A stretch of 64,000 nucleotides of DNA. Source: Archangium gephyra. GTDB taxonomy: Bacteria; Myxococcota; Myxococcia; Myxococcales; Myxococcaceae. Below the pieces are notes generated by a model. The model searched no databases. It was not told the origin of the DNA and saw only the letters and a list, made by a program, of their open reading frames with translations. Within the stretch, counting starts at the first letter, position 1, and each line of letters begins with the position of its first letter. The position numbers were made by a program, and so were the translations under genes. Of this stretch, positions 57,607 through 64,000 are shown one piece after another. Location of the stretch: the NCBI RefSeq assembly GCF_001027285.1, contig NZ_CP011509.1, forward strand, positions 12,176,501-12,240,500, in the 5' to 3' direction.

Positions 57607-58160
57607 GGCGACACCTCCGCATCGATGCGAGCTTGCCGCGCCTTCGCCCGCTTCACGAACTGCTCCAATATCTTTGTCACCTTTCGGGGGTGTAGGTTCA
57701 AGACCTGTCCCACCTGCTTGGCACTGAGCCCGTCCGCAAAATAGAGGAAGGCAGCGGTAACCACCTGCTCCTCTTCTCCCTGGGTCAACAGGGCCAAATT
57801 CTGTGCCGCCTCCACTCGACTCAAGCCCCCCGCATCGGCCATCAACATCTCCAGGCGCATCTCGGCGGTTTTCGGCCCATCATCGTTCTCGTGCGGTAAC
57901 AGCCTTCCCGTCCAGCGGGAGCGCCTCCGCAGGCGATCCACTGCCCTGTGGGTGACCATCTGATAGAGGATGGTAAAGGGTGCAGCCCCCCCACGCAGAG
58001 ACTCCTGTATCGACAGGAACTTGGCGAAAGCCTCATGCATGATGTCGAAGGACTCCGCTCGATCCTTCGTAATCGCTTCAGCACGACGGCAAAGGCTCGG
58101 GCCATGCAAACGGTAAAGAGCGTCGAACTGTAGGGACTGGGAGGTAACCTGCCTATGCAT
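57603..58160 (-). CDS. ECF-type RNA polymerase sigma factor
   Basis: 185 residues. Region 2: LYRLHGPSLCRRAEAITKDRAESFDIMHEAFAKFL and ILYQMVTHRAVDRLRRRSRW (in parts), the core- and -10-binding helices. Region 4: LLTQGEEEQVVTAAFLYFADGLSAKQVGQVLNLHPRKVTKILEQFVKRAK (in parts), the -35-binding HTH. Followed by the fused regulator at 56824 with four-base overlap. The sequence upstream of 58160 may carry its own autoregulated promoter, but none was clear. Confidence 0.88.
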   Translation of the reverse strand: MHRQVTSQSLQFDALYRLHGPSLCRRAEAITKDRAESFDIMHEAFAKFLSIQESLRGGAAPFTILYQMVTHRAVDRLRRRSRWTGRLLPHENDDGPKTAEMRLEMLMADAGGLSRVEAAQNLALLTQGEEEQVVTAAFLYFADGLSAKQVGQVLNLHPRKVTKILEQFVKRAKARQARIDAEVSP

Positions 58161-58250
58161 GCTGGCGGAACTTTATCACCATCTCCTGTGACTCCCTGCA
58201 CCAGCCCGCCTCCGAGCAACAGGGCCCCGATGCAGTTGACGGCCCTGGTG

Positions 58251-58495
58251 TCAGCCCGTCAGGACGCCGGCGAGCGTGGCGATAGGCCGCTCGTCGGTGC
58301 CCCAGCATCCGCCGAGCAGGCGCGTGCCGAGTTCCGCGTGCACGCGGGCCATCTCCCGCGCGAAGGCGTCCGGGGGCTCGCTGTCGAGCTCCGCCCGCCC
58401 GTCGAGCAGCGCCCCGGCACAGAGCCTTCGGCGAGCAACAGCGGCGCCTCCTGCAGGGTACGGAGGAATGGTGCGTGTCTTGCCAGGAGTCCCAT
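58251..58495 (-). pseudogene. remnant of homocysteine S-methyltransferase
   Basis: The frame from 58550 ends in FAREMARVHAELGTRLLGGCWGTDERPIATLAGVL, the C-terminal zinc-binding GGC[CW]GT end of homocysteine methyltransferases. In the other frame, MGLLARHAPFLRTLQEAPLLLAEG recalls the N-terminus of the same family. The two are now only about 30 bases apart in different frames, so roughly 200 internal codons are gone. Non-functional. Confidence 0.5.
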
Positions 58496-58559
58496 CAGCG
58501 CCCCTCTTCAGCGTCAGCACCATCCGGAACTTCGCCTCGCCGGACTTCATTCCTGGTCA

Positions 58560-58713
58560 GGGTTGCTCCTTTCATGGGTTCGAAGCGCGTGGTCACCAAG
58601 TCCGCCTGCTCGCCCGCGGGCAGCCGAATCCAGCCGCCCTGGGGTGACGCGACCCACCGACATTGCACTGGCGTGATGGCCACGCGCTTCGAGAAGTCCG
58701 GGTTGACGAGCAT
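58560..58713 (-). pseudogene. remnant of a ChrR-like cupin gene
   Basis: MLVNPDFSKRVAITPVQCRWVASPQGGWIRLPAG resembles the N-terminus of ChrR-type cupins (x-DFSxRVxVxxxxxxWVxSPxxGVxRRxLxR), but the His-rich cupin core is absent and the frame then becomes unrelated. Lies between the homocysteine methyltransferase remnant and the SDR gene. Confidence 0.35.
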
Positions 58714-58743
58714 GAGTCAGATGTCTGGGAACCCTTCCCGGCG

Positions 58744-59526
58744 TCAGCTGTACTTGTTGCGCCCTGCCATGACGCCGCCGTCGACATCCCAGATTGCGCC
58801 GGTGACCCACGCGGTCTCGTTCGACAGCAGATGGGCGATGGTTTGCGCAACATCCTCCGCGCGACCCACGCGGCCGAGAGGATGGAATCCATTGAACCCC
58901 TGGAGCGCACTGTGAACCTGCTCCTTGGGGATGAAGCCTTCGTAGATCGGGGTCTCGACGACCGCCGGCGAAACCGCGTTGACGCGGATGCCATGGCCGG
59001 CCAGCTCCATCGCCAGGTGCTGCGTCAGCGAGTGAAGTCCTGCCTTGGCCATCGAATAGGCCGAGGAGGGAGTGGCCTGGATGGCCTGCCTGGCCCACAT
59101 CGACCCGATGTTGACGACCGCGCCCCCCTTGCGCAGCGCAACCATGGACCTGGCGACGGCCTGCGTAATGAAAAAGACGGCCTTGTTGATGTCGAGATAC
59201 AGGTCGTAATCGCCTTCGTCGTGCTCCAAGAAGGCCTTCGGCAGGAAGACGCCCGCTGCGTTGACCAGCAGCGTCGCGTCGGCGTGGTCCCTCTGAAGCA
59301 GGGCCACCAGGGCCTGTCTCTCAGAGACAGAGGTGATGTCCGCTCGCAGGCCGTCCACGGGCCCGAACGCAACCAACTCAGCTACCGCGGCTTGGACCTT
59401 GTCGTCTCGATGCCCGATGACGACTGCCCTCCCTCCCTCTTCGAGGACGATTCGGGCAACGGCCTTCCCCATGCCGCTCGTACCGCCCACGACGATGATC
59501 TTCTGATGGGTGAATCGCGCACGCAT
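58744..59526 (-). CDS. short-chain dehydrogenase/reductase
   Basis: 260 residues. Cofactor motif [19 protein letters not shown] (G-x3-G-x-G), NNAG-equivalent [11 protein letters not shown], catalytic Ser in [10 protein letters not shown], Tyr and Lys in [13 protein letters not shown], and the C-terminal [11 protein letters not shown]. Classical SDR. Substrate unknown. In the same orientation as 59568 and divergent from LysR 60060; such trios usually detoxify small aldehydes or ketones under LysR control. Confidence 0.9.
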   Translation of the reverse strand: MRARFTHQKIIVVGGTSGMGKAVARIVLEEGGRAVVIGHRDDKVQAAVAELVAFGPVDGLRADITSVSERQALVALLQRDHADATLLVNAAGVFLPKAFLEHDEGDYDLYLDINKAVFFITQAVARSMVALRKGGAVVNIGSMWARQAIQATPSSAYSMAKAGLHSLTQHLAMELAGHGIRVNAVSPAVVETPIYEGFIPKEQVHSALQGFNGFHPLGRVGRAEDVAQTIAHLLSNETAWVTGAIWDVDGGVMAGRNKYS

Positions 59527-59567
59527 TGAAAGCTCTCAGTTGACTGACGTTGGGCGAATGCCGGGCC

Positions 59568-59849
59568 TCAGGCGGCCTGGTAGATGCGGACGTCCGGGGC
59601 GGCGTCGAGGAGCGGCTTCAGCGCGGTCACGACGTCGGCGCTGAACAGGCCGGTCTCGAGGTAGGCGCTGGCCTGCTGCGCCGTGTCGAACCCGTGCAGA
59701 ACCTGCACGTCCTCGTCACGGACGAGGAGTTCCTTCGACTTCGCGCCGGCGATCGTCTCGAGGAAGGGCGCCTTGTAGCGTTTGTACACGCCGGCGGCCG
59801 CGGGGCGGTTGGCGGGAGCAATCTTCAGGGTGATTTGCAGGTAGACCAT
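59568..59849 (-). CDS. small dimeric alpha/beta-barrel-like protein
   Basis: 93 residues. MVYLQITLKIAPANRPAAAGV and KELLVRDEDVQVLHGFDTAQQASAYLETGLF are a beta-alpha-beta pattern like antibiotic biosynthesis monooxygenase (ABM) or EthD folds. No catalytic residue can be assigned. 41 bases upstream of the SDR gene and probably in its operon; intergenic 59850-60059 is shared with the LysR gene. Confidence 0.7.
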   Translation of the reverse strand: MVYLQITLKIAPANRPAAAGVYKRYKAPFLETIAGAKSKELLVRDEDVQVLHGFDTAQQASAYLETGLFSADVVTALKPLLDAAPDVRIYQAA

Positions 59850-60059
59850 GGGGGTTCTCCGTCTTGGCTTCTGTGCTCCGTGAAAGTTGAGCTATCCCGT
59901 CGGAGCAGCTTCGACGGGCAGCCTTCGGCGCTGGTACGCGCCAGAGAGGGGAGTCCCGCTCCGGCACACCGTGGTCCGACGCAAAGATTTATCGTTCCGA
60001 GCACCCACCGCCGCAATCGAGAGTTTCTTGGCATGCGGCAAAGGAAATCTTGACCGGTC

Positions 60060-60974
60060 ATGAGCGCACCTGAACACCTCAACGCCCTGCGAGCCTTCGA
60101 GGCGGCGGCCAGGCACGAGAGCTTCTCCGCCGCGGCCGCCGAGCTGCACGTGACCCCGGCGGCGATCGGACAGCTCGTGCGAAGCCTCGAGGACGTGCTC
60201 GGCACACCGCTGTTCCACCGGAGCACGAGCGGACGCAAACGGCTCGTCCTCACCGAGGCGGCCCAGCGGGCCCTGCCGGACATCCGTGCGGGATTCGAGC
60301 GGCTGAGCGTCGGCGTCGCGCGGCTGAAGGAGGGCTCGTCGACCGGCGTGCTGACCGTGACGGTCAGCCCCGCCTTCGCGGCCAAGTGGCTCCTGCCGCG
60401 CCTCGAGCGGTTCCAGGCCGCATGGCCGGAGCTGGACGTGCGGCTCGACGCGTCCACCGAGCTGCTCGACTTCGCCGCGCGCGGCGTCGATATCGGCGTG
60501 CGCTACGGCGCTGGGCGCTGGCCCGGGCTGACCGCCGAGAAACTCCTGGACGAGGAGGTCTATCCCGTTTGCTCGCCTGCCCTCTCGCGGCAGGGCCGCC
60601 GTCCGCGCCGGCCGTCGGACCTGGCCGGCCTACGGCTCATCCACGACGGGTCCGTGGATGCCCGCTCGGGATTCGCCACCTGGGATGCCTGGCTCGAGAA
60701 GGCGGGCGCGAGGGACGTCGACACGAAGCGAGGCCTGCGTATCAACAACTCCGCCGCCGTGTTGCAGGCGGCGATCGACGGGCAGGGCGTGGCGCTGGCC
60801 CGCAGCATCATGGCGCATGACGACCTCGCGGCCGGACGGCTGGTGCGCCTGTTCCCGGAGGTGGAGTTCTCCTCGGTGCTCTCCTACTACGTGGTCTATC
60901 GGCCCGATTGCGCCACGCTCCCCAAGCTCGTTGCGTTTCGTGACTGGCTCGTCCGCGAAGCATCCATGGGGTAG
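60060..60974 (+). CDS. LysR-type regulator (GcvA-like)
   Basis: 304 residues. N-terminal HTH with LNALRAFEAAARHESFSAAAAELHVTPAAIGQLVRSLEDVLG (in parts) and LFHRSTSGRKRLVLTEAAQRALP; the alternation matches GcvA/AmpR types. Effector domain begins GVLTVTVSPAFAAKWLLPRLERF and has VDIGVRYGAGRWPGL. Divergent from the SDR/ABM operon, which it likely regulates. Start at 60060 has no strong ribosome site but agrees with the family. Confidence 0.88.
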   Translation: MSAPEHLNALRAFEAAARHESFSAAAAELHVTPAAIGQLVRSLEDVLGTPLFHRSTSGRKRLVLTEAAQRALPDIRAGFERLSVGVARLKEGSSTGVLTVTVSPAFAAKWLLPRLERFQAAWPELDVRLDASTELLDFAARGVDIGVRYGAGRWPGLTAEKLLDEEVYPVCSPALSRQGRRPRRPSDLAGLRLIHDGSVDARSGFATWDAWLEKAGARDVDTKRGLRINNSAAVLQAAIDGQGVALARSIMAHDDLAAGRLVRLFPEVEFSSVLSYYVVYRPDCATLPKLVAFRDWLVREASMG

Positions 60975-61193
60975 TTGCACCAGCCCGCATCCGAACCACA
61001 GGGCCACCCGTTTCGCCGTCGGACTTTCCACGCGCGGACAGTCTGGCGAGAGGAGGGACAGGAGCCCTGACGAATCCCCTGCATGATTTTCCAGCGCACC
61101 GTCTCTCCAGGGAGCGGCTCTGCGTGGACCCACCCCACCGCGGGCTGGAGACGCCCAGGCAGGTTCGTGAACCGGGATGCGGAGGAAAAATCC

Positions 61194-62621
61194 ATGAAGA
61201 CAACAATGTGGCTGGCAGTGGGCGCTCTCCTGGCGTGTGCGTGTGGAGTCGAGGCGGAGGTCAGCTCATCCGTGACCCCTCTTGCGGCGGAGCCGTCCTC
61301 CGGACTGCCCACGGTGCAGCTGACGATCGCTTGTAGCCAGGGCACCTGCCGTGAACCCCTGGTCCTGGAGCCGAAACGTACCCAGCAGGCCCCCTCGACC
61401 CTGGGCTACTCCACTTACCTGGGCTTCAGTGGACGACATGACTTTGGCAAGGCGGTGGCCGTGGACCCTGCGGGTAACGCCTATGTGGTTGGGGTAACCC
61501 GTGTACCCGATTCAGCCAGCACCACCTGGAACGTCTTCGTGGCGAAGATGAGCCCGACGGGACAGAACCTCTACTATGTTTATTTCCCCGGTCCGGAGGC
61601 CAAGAGCATCGCGGTGGACAGCGCGGGCAATGCCTACATCGTGGCCCAGGCCAGCGATGGCAATATCGTGGCGAAGCTCAACCCGAGCGGGTCGGCCTTC
61701 GTCTACTACGACATCATGCCCTACTCGTTCGAGGACATCGCCGTGGACTCCCTGGGGAATGCCTATGTCTCGGGGCGCTATTATCAGGGCACCTCGAAGG
61801 ACGACGAAGTGGTGGTCGGCAAGCTGAATTCCGCGGGCTCGGCCTTCCTCTACCTCGTCTCCTTCGGCGGAAGCAGCTTCGACAGAGCCTCCAGCATCGA
61901 CATCGATACTTCTGGCAACGCCTATGTGGGGGGACTGACCGGTTCGTCCAATTTCCCTCTGTGGAACGCCCTTCAGACGAGCTTCTCTGGGGTGTACTCC
62001 TCCTTCGTGACGAAGCTGAACGCCGCCGGTACCGGTCTGGTCTACTCGACCTACCTGGGCAACCTGGGGAGCAGCAACTTCTTGCGGAACCGTGACATCG
62101 CGGTCGATGGGGCGGGCAATGCCTATGTGGCCGTGGAGACGGACTCCGCCCTGTTTCCGAGCACGCCAGGTGCGGCCCAGCCGTTCCTCAAGGGGTATGC
62201 GGATGGCTATATCGCGAAGCTGAACACGGCTGGAGGCCTGACCTACGCCACCTATCTGGGTAGCACGGGTATCGATAGACTGACAGGCATCGCGGTGGAT
62301 GGCAGCACGGGGACGGTCTACGCGACGGGACAAACCGGTGGGGGCATGCCTGTCACCAGCAATGCCTTTCAACCGGTGTGTTATGGAGCCGATGCCTTCG
62401 TCACCCAGGTGAGCCCATCAGGCGGGTCCTTCTCGTACTCAAGCTATCTGGGAGGCTACAGTTACGAGAACGTCGACAATGACATCAGTCACAACATCGC
62501 CCTGGACTCCTCGAAGAACGTGTATGTCGTAGGCGATACCCAGTCCACCAACTTCCCGACGACCGTTTATTCCCACGCGGGACTCGTGGATGCGTTCATC
62601 ACGAAATTCAATGGACCTTGA
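61194..62621 (+). CDS. SBBP-repeat lipoprotein
   Basis: 475 residues; Met 61194 follows GGAGGAAAAATCC. N-terminus MKTTMWLAVGALLACACG has a possible lipobox. Then LGYSTYLGFSGRHDFGKAVAVDPAGNAYVVG starts about eight SBBP repeats with the core D-[SG]-x-GNAYV (IAVDSAGNAYIVA, IAVDSLGNAYVSGRY, IDTSGNAYVGGLT, IAVDGAGNAYVAV, IALDSSKNVYVVG), a beta-propeller. Secreted, probably a surface adhesin. Codons use more A/T than neighbours. Ends next to a strong bidirectional terminator. Confidence 0.85.
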   Translation: MKTTMWLAVGALLACACGVEAEVSSSVTPLAAEPSSGLPTVQLTIACSQGTCREPLVLEPKRTQQAPSTLGYSTYLGFSGRHDFGKAVAVDPAGNAYVVGVTRVPDSASTTWNVFVAKMSPTGQNLYYVYFPGPEAKSIAVDSAGNAYIVAQASDGNIVAKLNPSGSAFVYYDIMPYSFEDIAVDSLGNAYVSGRYYQGTSKDDEVVVGKLNSAGSAFLYLVSFGGSSFDRASSIDIDTSGNAYVGGLTGSSNFPLWNALQTSFSGVYSSFVTKLNAAGTGLVYSTYLGNLGSSNFLRNRDIAVDGAGNAYVAVETDSALFPSTPGAAQPFLKGYADGYIAKLNTAGGLTYATYLGSTGIDRLTGIAVDGSTGTVYATGQTGGGMPVTSNAFQPVCYGADAFVTQVSPSGGSFSYSSYLGGYSYENVDNDISHNIALDSSKNVYVVGDTQSTNFPTTVYSHAGLVDAFITKFNGP

Positions 62622-62626
62622 CGGGA

Positions 62627-62690
62627 CGAAGTCCTGTCAGGGGGGCGCCTCCGCGCACCCGGAGCCTCTCCCCTGACAGGACGTACTTCG
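62627..62690. terminator. strong bidirectional terminator-like hairpin
   Basis: CCTGTCAGGGG (62633-62643) pairs with CCCCTGACAGG (62670-62680), with CGAAGT extensions at both ends. Inner loop is itself GC-rich. Lies between the convergent SBBP gene and the TonB receptor gene. Confidence 0.75.
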
Positions 62691-62695
62691 GCTGC

Positions 62696-64000
62696 CTAGT
62701 AGTCGAGCCCCGCGTACTTGTACGAGAGCTGGAGGTAGCCGGAGCGCCCGCTGGGGGCCGAGCCGAGCACGTCCACGCTCTTGTCATCCAGGAGGTTGAA
62801 GACGTTGGCGCTCAGGGCCAGGCCGTTGTCGAAGGTGTAGCCAAGCCCCAGGTCCGCCACGAAGCGCGCCGGGACCTTTCCGTCCTGGAGGAACACGCTG
62901 CTGTTCCACCGGCCCGAGTTGAACTCGTAGGCCGACTGGTAGCGGCCGAAGAGCCGCACGAAGGAGTTCTTCACCACCAGGTCCTGCAGGGTGATGGAGG
63001 CCTTGAGCTTCACGTCCGGCACATTCAGCAGGAGCGCCTTCTGGGTGGGATCCGAGTTCCGGAAGCTGAGCAGCCGGATGTACGAGGCGCTGCCGTTGAG
63101 GAGGATGTTCGGGGTGAGCTGGTACTCGGCCCCCACATCGATCCCCGCCACGCGCGAGCGGCCGAAGTTGGAGTAGGTGGAGAGGGTGCCTTGCGCGGGG
63201 GTCCCCTCCGCCACCGGCCGGCCATCCGGGTAGAAGGCAAAGGTGCCCTGCGCGGGGTTGGTCCGCGCCGTCAGCGAGCTGATGAACTCCCGGTACCAGG
63301 AGTGGTAGCCGACGACATCCACCAGGAGCTGGTTGAAGAAGGTCGCCTTGTAACCCAGCTCCACCGAGTCCACCTGCTCCGGCACCAGCGGACGGATCTC
63401 CGACAGCAGGTTCCCCTCCGCATCCTTGATGAGGAAGCCCGTCCGGTTGCCCAGCAGGGTGTTGTTGATGAAGAGGTAGTTCTCGAGGATGGTGGGGCTC
63501 TTGAAGGCGCGGTTGTAGCCCACGCGCAGGTTCTGGTTGCGGGCCAGGCTGTAGACCAGCGCCCCCTTGGGGCTGAACTGCGGCGAGTAGTTGGAGTGGG
63601 TATCGAGCCGCGCGGCCGCCACCAGCCGCAGCTTGTCACGCAGCAGGGAGTAGTCCGCTTGCGCATAGCCACCGAACTCGGTGGCGCTCAGGGTCGTGCC
63701 ATTGATGTCGGCCAGGTACGTCCCCTCGGAGCTCGGGTTGTACAGGCGGAGCTGCACGCCGGTGATGAGGTTCACGCCCCCGAACTTGTTCTGGTACTGC
63801 AACTCCGAGTCGATGAGCTGGCTGTGGTCGATGAACTTGATCTGATCCCTCAGCGCATCCAGCGAGGCGGGGCCATCCGGGATGCCACCCCGGGTCTGCA
63901 CCTCACTGGCCAGCCGATCCAGCTGATACGAGCCGCCCGCGTCGCTCGAGGTGCGGGTCACCTGGGCGAACCAGTTCGGGTGGCTGGCGGACACGGTCTG
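62696..64000 (-). CDS. TonB-dependent outer-membrane receptor, C-terminal part (5' truncated by window)
   Basis: About 434 residues to the window edge. Alternating beta-barrel strands such as QLIDSELQYQNKFGGVNLITG, TEFGGYAQADYSLLRDKLRLVAAARLDTHSNYSPQFSPKGALVYSL (in parts), LRVGYNRAFKSPTILENYLF, VELGYKATFFNQLLVDVVGYHSWY and the end LQLSYKYAGLDY (C-terminal aromatic Tyr) are those of TonB-dependent receptors. The plug and TonB box are outside the window. Substrate not predictable. Confidence 0.88.
   Translation of the reverse strand, partial: QTVSASHPNWFAQVTRTSSDAGGSYQLDRLASEVQTRGGIPDGPASLDALRDQIKFIDHSQLIDSELQYQNKFGGVNLITGVQLRLYNPSSEGTYLADINGTTLSATEFGGYAQADYSLLRDKLRLVAAARLDTHSNYSPQFSPKGALVYSLARNQNLRVGYNRAFKSPTILENYLFINNTLLGNRTGFLIKDAEGNLLSEIRPLVPEQVDSVELGYKATFFNQLLVDVVGYHSWYREFISSLTARTNPAQGTFAFYPDGRPVAEGTPAQGTLSTYSNFGRSRVAGIDVGAEYQLTPNILLNGSASYIRLLSFRNSDPTQKALLLNVPDVKLKASITLQDLVVKNSFVRLFGRYQSAYEFNSGRWNSSVFLQDGKVPARFVADLGLGYTFDNGLALSANVFNLLDDKSVDVLGSAPSGRSGYLQLSYKYAGLDY

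Noticed and set aside
1-64000. biosynthetic gene cluster around the terpene synthase
   Set aside because: Neighbours are regulators, lipoproteins and housekeeping genes; no PKS/NRPS, P450 or prenyltransferase was found.

Overview
The window looks like chromosomal DNA of a large-genome, high-GC myxobacterium, probably suborder Cystobacterineae (Archangium/Cystobacter/Myxococcus relatives). This is inferred from content: many secreted lipoproteins, MYXO-CTERM-like sorting tails (2788-4140, 39498-40742), a DUF2378/TIGR02265 protein, an Rpn-nuclease remnant, SBBP and thrombospondin-3 repeat proteins, an MglA relative, and third-position G/C throughout. No rRNA, tRNA, CRISPR array, prophage or intact insertion sequence was seen.

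Layout. 1-7.4 kb: a methyltransferase gene broken by a one-base frameshift, a dispersed palindromic repeat beside an 18-bp tandem repeat, then an LVIVD beta-propeller lipoprotein divergent from a tightly packed operon (BNR/VPS10-like surface protein, lipoprotein, beta-propeller lipoprotein, diheme cytochrome c), and a DUF2378 gene. 7.4-20.5 kb: an orphan class I terpene synthase, small basic proteins around a DUF2203 gene, an NmrA-like protein, a lipoprotein, a DUF2892 membrane protein, a PRC-barrel protein, an ornithine-cyclodeaminase-family enzyme, a GAF/PAS histidine kinase, class II DAHP synthase, an Rpn remnant, an M20 peptidase and a DUF962 protein. 20.6-30.2 kb: a winged-helix-like protein, Cys-rich lipoprotein/membrane pair, thioesterase, membrane metallophosphoesterase, thioredoxin-like protein, TonB-C lipoprotein, MBL hydrolase, outer-membrane-like protein and methionine aminopeptidase.

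30.4-47 kb holds two paralogous two-gene cassettes in opposite orientation (30390-32086 plus strand; 45273-46993 minus strand). Each encodes a 270-residue lipoprotein with a C-terminal PD-(D/E)xK-like motif, followed with overlap by a DUF3396-type immunity-like protein. I read them as lipoprotein toxin/immunity pairs. Between them lie a DksA-like regulator, a YwiC-like protein, a START protein, a HAD 5'-nucleotidase, a DUF2267 protein, a group of small Lys/Arg-rich proteins, an RDD protein, a trypsin-like protease, several lipoproteins and a CheR-type methyltransferase.

47.4-64 kb: a lipase-like hydrolase coupled to a TSP3 protein, lipoproteins, a LysR/NAD(P)-oxidoreductase divergent pair with a 15-bp inverted repeat at both ends of lysR, a LysM/CHAP-like protein, an exported-looking MglA relative that has lost all its GTPase motifs, AidB, an ECF sigma factor coupled to an anti-sigma-like/LuxR fusion, a short stretch of decayed gene remnants, an SDR/ABM/LysR set, an SBBP-repeat lipoprotein and the C-terminal part of a TonB-dependent receptor running off the right edge.

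A recurring promoter-like element (-35 T[T/G]..., exactly 17 bp, -10 [T/C]ACCT[T/C]) was found upstream of eight genes, including all five small basic protein genes. All function calls are from reading sequence by eye; no database search was possible.
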